Below, piece by piece: positions 40,956-52,922 of a stretch of DNA of 64,000 nt (position 1 is its first letter; each line of letters opens with the position of its first letter). The notes under the pieces are model-generated. The model saw only the letters and a program-made list of their open reading frames with translations. It was not told the DNA's origin and did no database searches. The translations under genes and the position numbers were made by a program. The DNA comes from Janthinobacterium lividum (GTDB lineage: Bacteria; Pseudomonadota; Gammaproteobacteria; Burkholderiales; Burkholderiaceae_D): contig NZ_CP139976.1 in assembly GCF_034424625.1 (NCBI RefSeq), forward strand, positions 1,302,001 through 1,366,000, written 5' to 3'.

Positions 40956-41900
40956 ATGCCAAGCATGCCTAAATTGCCACTCCTTCTCGTTCTGTCGACC
41001 GTGTTCGCTGCCGGCGCCGCGCAAGCCGGTGTTGTCGATCTGGGTATCGGTGGCGCCAATTTGTATTCCCTGAGCAACTTCAGCGCGTCCGGCAGCGATG
41101 TCGAAGGCGGCGTGCTGGTTGCCGGTAACCTGTCCGCGTCGAGCTATTCGATTAATGACAAGAACAAGGACGCCTACGTCACGCACGGTAATACCGGCTA
41201 TGCGCTGGTGGTTGGCGGCAACCTGAACTACAGCTCCGGTTCGATCAAGAACGGCAACTATTTTGTGGGTGGCAGCACGACGACGAGCAGCGTGGGCCTG
41301 AACACGGCGACCAAGACCACGGCGTCGCCCGTATCGTTTGCCTCCACCTCGGCCCAACTGAAAAGCACCTCGACCTCGCTGGCGAAAGTGGCGTCCACGG
41401 GCAGCAGCTCCGTGGCCTACGGCGGCATGACCCTGAAGGGCGGCACGGGTAGCGTGCAAGTGTTCGATCTGACTTCCGCGGCGTTGGGCTCGGTGAATAA
41501 CTTCAAGTTCAGCAACCTGCACACGAACGACACCCTGATCCTCAATATCAGCGGCAAGAATGTGAACCTGTCCGGCGGCTACGGCGATTTCAGCAAATAC
41601 AATGTGCTGTACAACTTCTATGAAGCGCAAAACATCACCTTGAACGGTGTGGGCCTGTATGGCAGCATTCTGGCGCCACTGGCGACCCTGGCCGGCGGCA
41701 ATGGCCAGATCAACGGCAACGTGGTGGTGGGTAACTGGGCTTCGAACATCCAGGTCAACGCCAACCATTATTTCAACGTCACCAACGTGGCCGGTTATGT
41801 TTCGGCCGTGCCGGAACCGGAAACCTATGCGATGTTGTTGGCAGGCCTGGGCCTGGTTGGCTTCATGGCGCGCCGCCGCAAGGGCAAGACGGCAGCATAA
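40956..41900 (+). CDS. Choice-of-anchor A protein with PEP-CTERM signal
   Basis: 314 residues. A signal peptide (LPLLLVLSTVFAAGAAQA) is followed by a choice-of-anchor A domain: GGVLVAGNLSASSYS, YALVVGGNLNYSSGSIKNG, LILNISGKNVNL, GVGLYGSILAPLATLAGGN. The C-terminus is a PEP-CTERM tag: VPEPETYAMLLAGLGLVGFM followed by ARRRKGK, recognised by exosortase/XrtA-type machinery. Such proteins are exported and often tied to exopolysaccharide and aggregation. GGAA lies before the ATG. It is isolated between unrelated genes. Confidence 0.9.
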   Translation: MPSMPKLPLLLVLSTVFAAGAAQAGVVDLGIGGANLYSLSNFSASGSDVEGGVLVAGNLSASSYSINDKNKDAYVTHGNTGYALVVGGNLNYSSGSIKNGNYFVGGSTTTSSVGLNTATKTTASPVSFASTSAQLKSTSTSLAKVASTGSSSVAYGGMTLKGGTGSVQVFDLTSAALGSVNNFKFSNLHTNDTLILNISGKNVNLSGGYGDFSKYNVLYNFYEAQNITLNGVGLYGSILAPLATLAGGNGQINGNVVVGNWASNIQVNANHYFNVTNVAGYVSAVPEPETYAMLLAGLGLVGFMARRRKGKTAA

Positions 41901-41913
41901 GCGTTTGCGCTGT

Positions 41914-42612
41914 TCAGGAAACCGCCTTGCAAGGCGGTTTTTTTTCGCCTGCGGGCGGCATGGACACGGCCGCCAGTACCATGTGCGCGATCAGGATTTC
42001 CGCATCCTCGTAATCCTTGCGCGTGAGCTGCTTGCGCTCCAGCACCAGGGCCATCTGCGCTGAAAAATCCGCATACGATTGCGTCATGGCCCAGATGGCG
42101 AACATCAGGTGCGTGGCGTTGACGGGCGCGATCCTGCCGGCCGCGATCCAGGCTTCGAAGACGGCGATATCCTTGCGCAGCAGGGGCACGACCCGGTCGC
42201 GTATCTGCGCGCCGTACAGGGGGGCGCCATTGATCACTTCCAGCGCATACACGCGCGAAGCCCACGGCTGTTCGCGCGAAAAACGCAGCTTGGCGCCGAT
42301 GTAGGCGCGCAGCACGTCGCGCGGCTCGTCGTGTTCATTGGCCAGCGACTCCATGCGCGCCAGCCAGTCGTCGAGCACATCGTCGAGCACGCGCTGGTAC
42401 AGCAGCTGCTTGGACGGGAAGTAATACATCAGGTTTTGCTTCGACAGGCCGGCCCGTTCGGCGATGGTGGCGATCGACGCGCCCTCATAGCCGCTTTCCG
42501 CGAACGCGCGCACGGCTTGTTCCAGGATGTCCGCTTCCAGGCGGTCGCGGTTTTGCAGGCGCCGCCCGCCGGCATTTTTTACGGGAAGGGTAGGGGATTT
42601 TTCGCTGGCCAT
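41914..42612 (-). CDS. TetR-family regulator, RutR-like
   Basis: 232 residues. The N-terminal HTH reads ILEQAVRAFAESGYEGASIA and IAERAGLSKQNLMYYFPSK. The C-terminal domain (LFRSREQ-like segment with PWASRVYALEVINGAP; IWAMTQSYADFSAQM) resembles RutR/YcdC, the uracil/thymine-sensing regulator. Immediate neighbours are pyrimidine-degradation genes, so a role as their regulator is likely. It starts 10 bases behind the MocR gene. Its 3' end encodes a terminator stem of the convergent gene. Confidence 0.88.
   Translation of the reverse strand: MASEKSPTLPVKNAGGRRLQNRDRLEADILEQAVRAFAESGYEGASIATIAERAGLSKQNLMYYFPSKQLLYQRVLDDVLDDWLARMESLANEHDEPRDVLRAYIGAKLRFSREQPWASRVYALEVINGAPLYGAQIRDRVVPLLRKDIAVFEAWIAAGRIAPVNATHLMFAIWAMTQSYADFSAQMALVLERKQLTRKDYEDAEILIAHMVLAAVSMPPAGEKKPPCKAVS
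41919..41947. terminator. Terminator of the PEP-CTERM gene, inside the TetR 3' end
   Basis: AAACCGCCTT / AAGGCGGTTT stem followed by eight T's. The stem lies within the last codons of the convergent TetR gene (stop at 41914-41916). Confidence 0.85.
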
Positions 42613-42622
42613 GGCAGGTTCT

Positions 42623-44080
42623 TTAGCGTGGGCGGATCGATTGCAGGAACGCTTGCAGCACGGGGGTATCGGTGTAGGCCACGTTGAAGCGGAACCACAC
42701 TGTCTCGGGCGCGCGCAGCATGAAAAATTCGTTCGGCGAGAGCAGGATGCCGGCCTTCAAGGCCATGTCGGCGATGATCTTGCCATTCCATTCCGGCGTT
42801 TGCACGTCGGGCCAGCCGGCGCTGACGAACATGCCGCCGCGGGGCCGTGCCACGGGCGCCATGCCCGCCTGCGCCAGGCAGTCGATGCTGCGCTCGCGGG
42901 CCGCATTGAGCTGCGCCACCAGCCGCTCGACCATCCGCTTGTAGGGCCGCGCGGAGATGGCGTGGTAGACGGCGCGCTCGTTGATTTCCGACGTCGTCAG
43001 TCCCGCCAGCATTTTCACGCGTACCAGTTCGGCCACCAGCGAAGGCGAGGCGCAAATCGACCCCACGCGCAGCACGGGCGACAGGGTCTTGGAAAAGCTG
43101 CCCACGCGGATCACGCGGCGCAAGCCATCCATGGCCGCCAGCGATGCGTCGCCGCGTGCCGCCAGTTCGCGGTAGATATCGTCTTCCACCAGCCAGAAAT
43201 CGAATTGCTCGGCCAGCGCCAGCAGCCGGTGCGTCTGCGCCTGGCTGAGCGAGGTGCCGAGCGGGTTTTGCAGCACCGTGTTGACGAACATCAGCTTGGG
43301 CTGGGTGCGCGCGGCCTCGCTGGCCAGCGCATCGAGGTCGAGGCCCGCCTCGCCGCGGCTGATGCCGACGGGGATGCAGCCGTGGTGGCGGATCAGCGAC
43401 TGCAGATTGCTGTAGCCGGGGTCTTCCACCAGCACCGTGTCGCCCGGCTTGGTCAGGCTGCGCAGGATCAAATCGAAGGCATGCGTGGCGCCATGCGTCA
43501 GCAAGACCTGGTCCGGCTCCACCTGAAACAGTTCTTCCGACAGGCTGGTGGCCAGGTGCTGGCGCAGCGAGGGAAAACCGAGAGGATGGCCATAGCCGCG
43601 CAGCCTGTTGGCGGGAATGCGCATGGCCTGGCGCACGGCATCGAGCACGGTCGCTTCGCCATACATCTCGGGCGGCAGCCAGCCCGCACCCACGGGCAGG
43701 GCATCGGACACGCCCGAATACAGGTCCGGCGTGAGGGCATCGATGGCGGTGGGACTCGCGTGTACGGCCGCCTGCGGCGAGGCGGCGACATCGTGGCGCG
43801 CGACGAAATAGCCGGAACCGCGGCGCGACGACAGCAAGCCCAGGTTGACCAGGCGGTCGTACGATTCGACGACGGTAAACGTCGACACGCCATTGCAGCG
43901 GGCGAACTGGCGCACGGACGGCATGCGCGTGCCGATGCGCAGGGCGCGGCTGCCCACCATGACGCTGATGGCGATGACGATCTGCTCGACGAGGCCGCCC
44001 TTTTTCTGGCGGTCGATGTCCAGCACGGGCCAGCCGCTTGCTTGCTCGGGGGCATCGTCTGTGCTGTCGCTGTGCTTCAC
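42623..44080 (-). CDS. MocR-type (GntR-HTH plus aminotransferase) regulator
   Basis: 485 residues. An N-terminal GntR HTH (ALRIGTRMPSVRQFARCNGV; FTVVESYDRLVNLGLLSSRR) is fused to a class I aminotransferase-like PLP domain (VLLTHGATHAFDLILRSLTK, LVEDPGYSNLQSL, RVGSFSKTLSPVLRVG with the PLP lysine). Such proteins are regulators sensing amino compounds through PLP. It is divergent from the omega-aminotransferase gene across 199 bases, the usual arrangement for MocR targets, which suggests control of beta-alanine use. Confidence 0.92.
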   Translation of the reverse strand: MKHSDSTDDAPEQASGWPVLDIDRQKKGGLVEQIVIAISVMVGSRALRIGTRMPSVRQFARCNGVSTFTVVESYDRLVNLGLLSSRRGSGYFVARHDVAASPQAAVHASPTAIDALTPDLYSGVSDALPVGAGWLPPEMYGEATVLDAVRQAMRIPANRLRGYGHPLGFPSLRQHLATSLSEELFQVEPDQVLLTHGATHAFDLILRSLTKPGDTVLVEDPGYSNLQSLIRHHGCIPVGISRGEAGLDLDALASEAARTQPKLMFVNTVLQNPLGTSLSQAQTHRLLALAEQFDFWLVEDDIYRELAARGDASLAAMDGLRRVIRVGSFSKTLSPVLRVGSICASPSLVAELVRVKMLAGLTTSEINERAVYHAISARPYKRMVERLVAQLNAARERSIDCLAQAGMAPVARPRGGMFVSAGWPDVQTPEWNGKIIADMALKAGILLSPNEFFMLRAPETVWFRFNVAYTDTPVLQAFLQSIRPR

Positions 44081-44279
44081 GGTGGCTCCTTATGCTGCCT
44101 TGCACAAAACTGTAGTGGTTTTCCGCCCTGTACGGTTGGGGTACTTTGCCGTTTGTGTATCTGTGCCATTGGGGATGGCCTGTCTATTATTACATCAGCT
44201 TTTTGCCAACTGGTAAATTATTTTACGCTTCGTCAAAAACGATCCTGGCCCCGCGCCAGCCCATCCCAAGGAGAAGGTC

Positions 44280-45596
44280 ATGAACGAAACAAGGCCGGAA
44301 TCGATGTCGGCATTCTGGATGCCGTTTACGAACAACCGTGATTTCAAGGCCAACCCGCGCCTGCTCGTGTCGGCTGAAGGCATGTATTACAAGGACGTCG
44401 ATGGCAACGCCATCCTCGATGGCACGGCCGGCCTGTGGTGCGTGCCGTGCGGCCATGCGCAGCCGAAAATCGTCGCTGCCATCCGCGAGATGGTGGGCCA
44501 GCTGGACTTCGCGCCGACCTTTCAGATGGGCCATCCGGCCGCTTTCGACCTGGCGGAAAAGCTGATGGACTACACGGGCCACAAGTTCGGCCACGTGTTT
44601 TATACGAACTCCGGTTCCGAAGCGGTCGACACGGCGTTGAAGATCGCGCTGGCCTATCACCGGGCGCGCGGCGAGGGCGCGCGCACCCGTCTGATCGGCC
44701 GCGAACGCGGTTACCACGGCGTGGGCTTTGGCGGCATTTCCGTGGGCGGCATCGGCGGCAACCGCAAGACCTTCGGTCCCCTGCTGTCGGGCGTGGACCA
44801 CCTGCCGCACACGCATAACCTGGACAAGAACGCCTACACGGTGGGCGAGCCCGAATACGGCACCCACCTGGCCGATGAACTGGAACGCATCGTCGCCCTG
44901 CACGACGCCTCGACGATTGCCGCCGTCATCGTCGAACCGGTGGCCGGTTCCACGGGTGTGCTGATCCCGCCGAAAGGCTATCTGAAACGCTTGCGCGAAC
45001 TGTGCACCAAGCACGGCATCCTGCTGATCTTCGATGAGGTGATCACTGGTTTCGGCCGCATGACGACGCCGTTCGCTGCCGACTATTTCGATGTCGAGCC
45101 GGACCTGATGACGACGGCCAAGGGCCTGACCAATGGCATGGTGCCCATGGGCGCCGTGTTCAGCAAACAATACATCCACGACGCCTTCATGGACGCGCCG
45201 GCCGGCATCGAACTGTTCCACGGCTACACGTATTCCGGCCACCCGCTGGCTTGCGCCGCCTCGCTGGCGACCCTGCAAGTGTTCGAGGAACAGGACATCC
45301 TGGGCCATGCTAAAGCGATGCAGGCGTATTGGAGCGACGCCGTGCATTCCCTGAAGGGCCTGCCGCACGTGATCGACTTGCGCAGCATAGGCCTGATCGC
45401 CGGCATCGAGCTCGATCCCATCGCCGGCAAACCCGGCACGCGCGCCTTCAACGCCTTCAAGCAGGCGTTCGCCGACGGCGTGCTGATACGCACGACCGGC
45501 GACATCATCGCCCTGTCGCCGCCGCTGGTGCTGGAAAAACAGCATGTCGACGAGCTGTTTGGCAAGCTGGCCAAGGTACTCAAAAATCTTGATTGA
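44280..45596 (+). CDS. Omega-amino acid (beta-alanine) : pyruvate aminotransferase
   Basis: 438 residues of class III PLP aminotransferases. It probably moves the amino group of beta-alanine or beta-aminoisobutyrate, the end products of dihydropyrimidine breakdown, to pyruvate, giving (methyl)malonate semialdehyde. Features: FWMPFTNNRDFKANPRLL, the substrate-binding WCVPCGHAQP, FYTNSGSEAVDTALK, LIFDEVITGFGRM and PLP Lys281 in TTAKGLTNGMVPMGAV. mmsA, which uses the semialdehyde, follows. A hairpin repeat lies between them. Confidence 0.9.
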   Translation: MNETRPESMSAFWMPFTNNRDFKANPRLLVSAEGMYYKDVDGNAILDGTAGLWCVPCGHAQPKIVAAIREMVGQLDFAPTFQMGHPAAFDLAEKLMDYTGHKFGHVFYTNSGSEAVDTALKIALAYHRARGEGARTRLIGRERGYHGVGFGGISVGGIGGNRKTFGPLLSGVDHLPHTHNLDKNAYTVGEPEYGTHLADELERIVALHDASTIAAVIVEPVAGSTGVLIPPKGYLKRLRELCTKHGILLIFDEVITGFGRMTTPFAADYFDVEPDLMTTAKGLTNGMVPMGAVFSKQYIHDAFMDAPAGIELFHGYTYSGHPLACAASLATLQVFEEQDILGHAKAMQAYWSDAVHSLKGLPHVIDLRSIGLIAGIELDPIAGKPGTRAFNAFKQAFADGVLIRTTGDIIALSPPLVLEKQHVDELFGKLAKVLKNLD

Positions 45597-45600
45597 ACTG

Positions 45601-45648
45601 TGACCCCAAGCAAAACCTGGGGTCGGACCCTGAGGGGCCGACCCCGGC
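45601..45648. repeat. GGGGTC-type palindromic intergenic repeat, copy 4
   Basis: TGACCCCAAGC..CCTGGGGTCG followed by GGGGTCGGACCC-TGAG-GGGCCGACCCC, two nested dyads in the 82-base gap between aminotransferase and mmsA. Its layout matches copy 3 at 36306-36345. Confidence 0.7.
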
Positions 45649-45678
45649 ACTTGTTTTTGGGTTTGAAAAAGGAACACC

Positions 45679-47181
45679 ATGAACACTCTCGACACCATCA
45701 CCCACTTCATCAACGGCGCCAAAGTCGACACCCAGAGCGGCCGCTATGGCGACGTGTATAACCCCGCGCTCGGTGAACCCGTCGCCCGGGTCGTGCTGGG
45801 CACCGTGGCAGACGTGGACGCGGCCGTGCAGGCGGCCGCCGCCGCCTTTCCTTCCTGGTCGGCCACGCCGCCCCTGACGCGCGCGCGGGTGCTGTTCCGC
45901 TACCTGCAACTGTGCCAGCAGCACACGGACGACTTTGCCGCCATGCTCACGCGCGAGCATGGCAAGACCTTTGCCGATGCGCAGGGCGAGGTGGCGCGCG
46001 GCATCGAGATGGTGGAATTTGCCGTCGGCATTCCGCAATTGTTAAAGGGCGAATTCACGGACCAGATTTCGCGCGGCATCGATGCCTGGTCCATGCGCCA
46101 GGCGCTCGGCGTGGTGGCCGGCATCACGCCGTTCAATTTCCCCGTGATGGTGCCGATGTGGATGTTCCCCGTTGCCATCGCCTGCGGCAATACCTTCGTC
46201 CTGAAACCGTCCGAGCGCGATCCGTCCGCCTCCCTGCTGCACGCGAAACTGCTGAAAGAAGCGGGCTTGCCCGACGGCGTCTTCAACGTGGTACAGGGAG
46301 ACAAGGTCACGGTCGATGCCTTGCTCGACCATCCGGTCGTGCAGGCGATCAGCTTTGTCGGCTCCACGCCGATCGCCGAATACATCTATGCGCGCGGCAG
46401 CGCCAGCGGCAAGCGCGTGCAGGCGCTGGGCGGCGCGAAGAACCACATGGTGGTGATGCCCGACGCGGACATGGACATGACGGTCGATGCGCTGATCGGC
46501 GCGGCCTACGGTTCGGCGGGCGAGCGCTGCATGGCCATCTCGGTGGTGGTGGCCGTGGGCGACGCGGGCGACAAATTGATCGATGCACTGGCATCGCGCA
46601 CGGCCGCACTGAAAGTGCGCGACGGCATGGCCGATGGTGCGGAAATGGGACCGGTGGTGTCCTTGGCCGCGAAGCAGCGCATCGAAAAACTCATCGCATC
46701 GGGTGTGGAGCAGGGCGCAACTTTGGTGGTCGATGGCCGCAACCATGTGGTGCCGGGACGCGAGAATGGCTTCTTTGTCGGCGGTACTTTATTTGACCAT
46801 GTGACGCGCGACATGAGCATCTACAAGGAAGAGATTTTCGGCCCCGTGCTGTGCGTGCTCCGGTGTCCTGACGTGGTGCATGCGGTGGAGCTGATCAACG
46901 CCAACGAGTATGGCAACGGCGTGGCCATTTACACGCGCGACGGCGGCGTAGCGCGTGAATTCGTGCGCCAGATCCAGGTCGGCATGGTGGGCGTCAACAT
47001 CCCCTTGCCCGTGCCGATGGCCTTCAACAGCTTTGGCGGCTGGAAGCGCAGCATGTTCGGCGACCACCACGCCTATGGCCCCGAAGGCGTGCGTTTCTAC
47101 ACGCGGCACAAGGCCGTGATGCAGCGCTGGCCGAATACGGCAAGCGCTGGTGTGGAATTTGCTTTTCCCCAGATGAAGTAA
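45679..47181 (+). CDS. mmsA: CoA-acylating (methyl)malonate-semialdehyde dehydrogenase
   Basis: 500 residues. It oxidises malonate or methylmalonate semialdehyde with CoA to acetyl- or propionyl-CoA, joining pyrimidine breakdown to central metabolism. [20 protein letters not shown] is the cofactor loop, [15 protein letters not shown] follows, and catalytic Cys284 lies in [14 protein letters not shown]. The general-base glutamate of ordinary ALDHs is replaced in [17 protein letters not shown], as typical of [25 protein letters not shown] is the C-terminal signature. Confidence 0.95.
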   Translation: MNTLDTITHFINGAKVDTQSGRYGDVYNPALGEPVARVVLGTVADVDAAVQAAAAAFPSWSATPPLTRARVLFRYLQLCQQHTDDFAAMLTREHGKTFADAQGEVARGIEMVEFAVGIPQLLKGEFTDQISRGIDAWSMRQALGVVAGITPFNFPVMVPMWMFPVAIACGNTFVLKPSERDPSASLLHAKLLKEAGLPDGVFNVVQGDKVTVDALLDHPVVQAISFVGSTPIAEYIYARGSASGKRVQALGGAKNHMVVMPDADMDMTVDALIGAAYGSAGERCMAISVVVAVGDAGDKLIDALASRTAALKVRDGMADGAEMGPVVSLAAKQRIEKLIASGVEQGATLVVDGRNHVVPGRENGFFVGGTLFDHVTRDMSIYKEEIFGPVLCVLRCPDVVHAVELINANEYGNGVAIYTRDGGVAREFVRQIQVGMVGVNIPLPVPMAFNSFGGWKRSMFGDHHAYGPEGVRFYTRHKAVMQRWPNTASAGVEFAFPQMK

Positions 47182-47227
47182 AGGTTTCAAACTACAAGCC
47201 GGCCGCACATAACAAGAGGAATACGCG

Positions 47228-48595
47228 ATGATCGAGTCTTTGAACTATTTGCCGCATCCCGCCCTGCCCAACGAGGAACTGGCAGGCCATTTCACCGACC
47301 TGGCGCCTCCCTTGAGCGCGCGCCAGGCGGCCATCGAAAGCGCCCGCTGCCTGTACTGCTATGACGCGCCGTGCAGCCGCATCTGTCCGTCGGAAATCGA
47401 CGTGGCCAGCTTCATCCGTAATATCCACGACAAGAACATCAACGGTGCCGCGGCAGGCATTCTGAAACAGAACATCCTGGGCGGCAGCTGCGCCCGCGTC
47501 TGTCCCACGGAAATCCTGTGTGAAGATGTCTGCGTGCGCAACCACGACGCGGAGGGGCAGCCCGTCAAGATCGGCCTCTTGCAGCGCTACGCCGTCGACC
47601 ACATGCATTTCGCAAGCCACCCGTTCAAACGGGCTGCAAGCACCGGCAAGACGATAGCCATCGTCGGCGCGGGGCCGGCGGGCCTGTCGTGCGCGCACCG
47701 CCTGGCCATGCTGGGCCACGACGTGGTGATCTTTGAAAAGGAAGGCAAGGCAGGTGGCCTGAATGAGTACGGCATCGCCAAATACAAGCTGACGGACGAT
47801 TTCGCGCAAAAGGAAATCGACTTCCTGCTGGATATCGGCGGTATCGAGATCCGATGTCGCCAGGCGCTGGGCGAGAACCTGCAACTGCGCGACTTGCACG
47901 CGCAGTATGACGCCGTGTTCCTCGGCCTGGGCCTGGGCGCCAGCCGCAAGCTAGGTCTGACAGGCGAGGACGCACCGGGCTTGCTGGCCGCCGTCGATTA
48001 CATCGCCGCGCTGCGCCAGGCCAACGACCTGGCCGCGCTGCCCGTGCCGAAACGGGCGATTGTGATTGGCGCCGGCAATACGGCCATCGACATGGCCGTG
48101 CAGATTCAAAGGCTCGGCGCCGAGGAAGTCACCCTCGTCTACCGGCGCGGTTTCGACGCCATGACGGCCACCCACCATGAACAGGAGATTGCCAAGGCCA
48201 ACCAGGTGCGCATGCTGACGTGGGCCCAGCCGCAGCAGGTGCTGCTCGATACTGACGGCAAGGTCGCCGGCATGCGTTTCGAGAAGACGCGCATGCAGGG
48301 CACGCGTTTGGCGGGGACGGGTGAAACGTTCGACGTGGCGGCCGACGCCATCTTCAAGGCCATCGGCCAGAGCCTCGACACCGACGTGCTGCATGATCCG
48401 ATGGCGTCGCTGCTGCAGCGCGAAGGCGACAAGATCGCCGTCGATGCGGGTTTTCGCACGGTGCTGCCGGGGATCTACGCGGGTGGCGACTGCGTGGCGC
48501 CGGGGCAGGACCTGACGGTGCAAGCCGTCCAGCATGGCAAGCTGGCCGCACTGGCCATCCATTCCGATTTGTTGAATAAAGTGGAGGCTGCATAA
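47228..48595 (+). CDS. preT: Dihydropyrimidine dehydrogenase, flavin subunit PreT
   Basis: 455 residues of the GltD-like family. It passes electrons from NAD(P)H to PreA to reduce uracil or thymine. The N-terminal Fe-S domain has CLYCYDAPCSRICPSEID and CARVCPTEILCEDVCVRN. The FAD site IAIVGAGPAGLSCAHRLAML begins near residue 143, and a second nucleotide-binding site lies in AIVIGAGNTAIDMAV. GIYAGGDCVAPGQDLTVQA is the C-terminal flavin motif. Its stop overlaps the preA start by one base (TAATG). Confidence 0.95.
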   Translation: MIESLNYLPHPALPNEELAGHFTDLAPPLSARQAAIESARCLYCYDAPCSRICPSEIDVASFIRNIHDKNINGAAAGILKQNILGGSCARVCPTEILCEDVCVRNHDAEGQPVKIGLLQRYAVDHMHFASHPFKRAASTGKTIAIVGAGPAGLSCAHRLAMLGHDVVIFEKEGKAGGLNEYGIAKYKLTDDFAQKEIDFLLDIGGIEIRCRQALGENLQLRDLHAQYDAVFLGLGLGASRKLGLTGEDAPGLLAAVDYIAALRQANDLAALPVPKRAIVIGAGNTAIDMAVQIQRLGAEEVTLVYRRGFDAMTATHHEQEIAKANQVRMLTWAQPQQVLLDTDGKVAGMRFEKTRMQGTRLAGTGETFDVAADAIFKAIGQSLDTDVLHDPMASLLQREGDKIAVDAGFRTVLPGIYAGGDCVAPGQDLTVQAVQHGKLAALAIHSDLLNKVEAA

Positions 48596-49875
48596 TGGCT
48601 GATCTCAGCATCGAATTTTGCGGCATCAAGGCGCCGAATCCCTTCTGGCTGGCGTCCGCACCGCCGACCGACAAGGCCTACAACGTGGTGCGCGCCTTCG
48701 AGGCGGGTTGGGGCGGCGTCGTGTGGAAAACCCTGGGTGAAGACCCTGCTGCCGTCAACGTCTCGTCGCGCTACTCGGCCCTGTATGGCAAGAACCGCGA
48801 AGTGGTCGGTTTCAATAACATCGAGCTGATCACCGACCGCTCGCTGGAGATCAACCTGCGCGAGATCACGCAGGTGAAAAAGGATTGGCCCGACCGCGCC
48901 ATGATCGTCTCCCTGATGCTGCCCTGCGAAGAGCACTATTGGGCCGACATCCTGCCCAAGGTCGAGGCGACAGGGGCGGATGGCATCGAGCTTAATTTCG
49001 GCTGCCCGCACGGCATGCCGGAGCGGGGCATGGGCGCGGCCGTGGGCCAGGTGCCCGAGTACGTGCAGATGGTGACCGCCTGGTGCAAGAAGCACAGCCG
49101 TCTTCCCGTCATCGTCAAGCTCACGCCCAACATCACGGACGTGCGCATGCCGGCGCGCGCGGCCAAGGCGGGCGGCGCGGACGCCGTCTCGCTGATCAAC
49201 ACCATCAATTCCATCACCTCGCTGGACCTGGACCGCATGGTGGCCTTGCCGATTGTCGGTGGCGCCAGCACGCACGGCGGCTATTGCGGGTCCGCCGTCA
49301 AACCGATCGCCCTGAACATGGTGGCGGAAATCGCCCGCGATCCGCAGACGCGCGGCTTGCCCATTTCCGGCATCGGCGGCATCGGCAACTGGCGCGACGC
49401 GGCCGAATTCCTCGCCCTGGGCGCGGGCTGCGTGCAGGTGTGCACGGCCGCCATGTTGCATGGCTTCCGCATCGTCGAAGAGATGAAGGATGGCCTGTCG
49501 CGCTGGATGGACGAGAAGGGCTACGAGCGCATCAGCGACTTTTCCGGCAAGGCCGTGGCCAACACGACGGACTGGAAATACCTGGACATGAATTACCAGG
49601 TCATCGCGCAGATCAACCAGGACGACTGCATCAAATGCGGCAAGTGCTACGTGGCTTGCGAAGACACATCGCACCAGTCGATTGCGCAACTGATCGACGC
49701 CGCCGGCACGCGCACGTATGAGGTGATCAAGGAGGAATGCGTGGGCTGCAACCTGTGCGAAATCACCTGTCCGGTGCAGGGCTGCATCACGATGGTGCCG
49801 CAAGCCACGGGCAAGCCGTACATGAACTGGACGCAGGATCCGCGAAATCCAAGAGCGCTGGCGGAGACGGCATAG
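48595..49875 (+). CDS. preA: Dihydropyrimidine dehydrogenase, catalytic subunit PreA
   Basis: 426 residues. The FMN barrel reduces uracil/thymine to the 5,6-dihydro forms: NPFWLASAPPTDKAYNVVRA, VVWKTLGEDP, NFGCPHGMPERGMGAAVGQ with conserved Cys137 matching the active-site cysteine of mammalian DPD, and GGIGNWRDAAEFLALGAG. The C-terminal ferredoxin domain has two 4Fe-4S motifs, CIKCGKCYVACEDT and CVGCNLCEITCPVQGC. It is coupled to preT. Confidence 0.96.
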   Translation: MADLSIEFCGIKAPNPFWLASAPPTDKAYNVVRAFEAGWGGVVWKTLGEDPAAVNVSSRYSALYGKNREVVGFNNIELITDRSLEINLREITQVKKDWPDRAMIVSLMLPCEEHYWADILPKVEATGADGIELNFGCPHGMPERGMGAAVGQVPEYVQMVTAWCKKHSRLPVIVKLTPNITDVRMPARAAKAGGADAVSLINTINSITSLDLDRMVALPIVGGASTHGGYCGSAVKPIALNMVAEIARDPQTRGLPISGIGGIGNWRDAAEFLALGAGCVQVCTAAMLHGFRIVEEMKDGLSRWMDEKGYERISDFSGKAVANTTDWKYLDMNYQVIAQINQDDCIKCGKCYVACEDTSHQSIAQLIDAAGTRTYEVIKEECVGCNLCEITCPVQGCITMVPQATGKPYMNWTQDPRNPRALAETA

Positions 49876-50019
49876 GGCACGGTTATTGCGTGCGTTTATT
49901 TTTATAAACAGCGGCGCGTCTTTGCAGTAAGCTAGATTACTTAAAAGCCGAGCCGTTTCCACACTGCCGTATCCCTGGCGTCCTCGCTACGCCAGCGGTC
50001 TAACCGATGGAGCAACCCT

Positions 50020-52912
<2,893 letters not shown>

Positions 52913-52922
52913 GGAGTTGACG

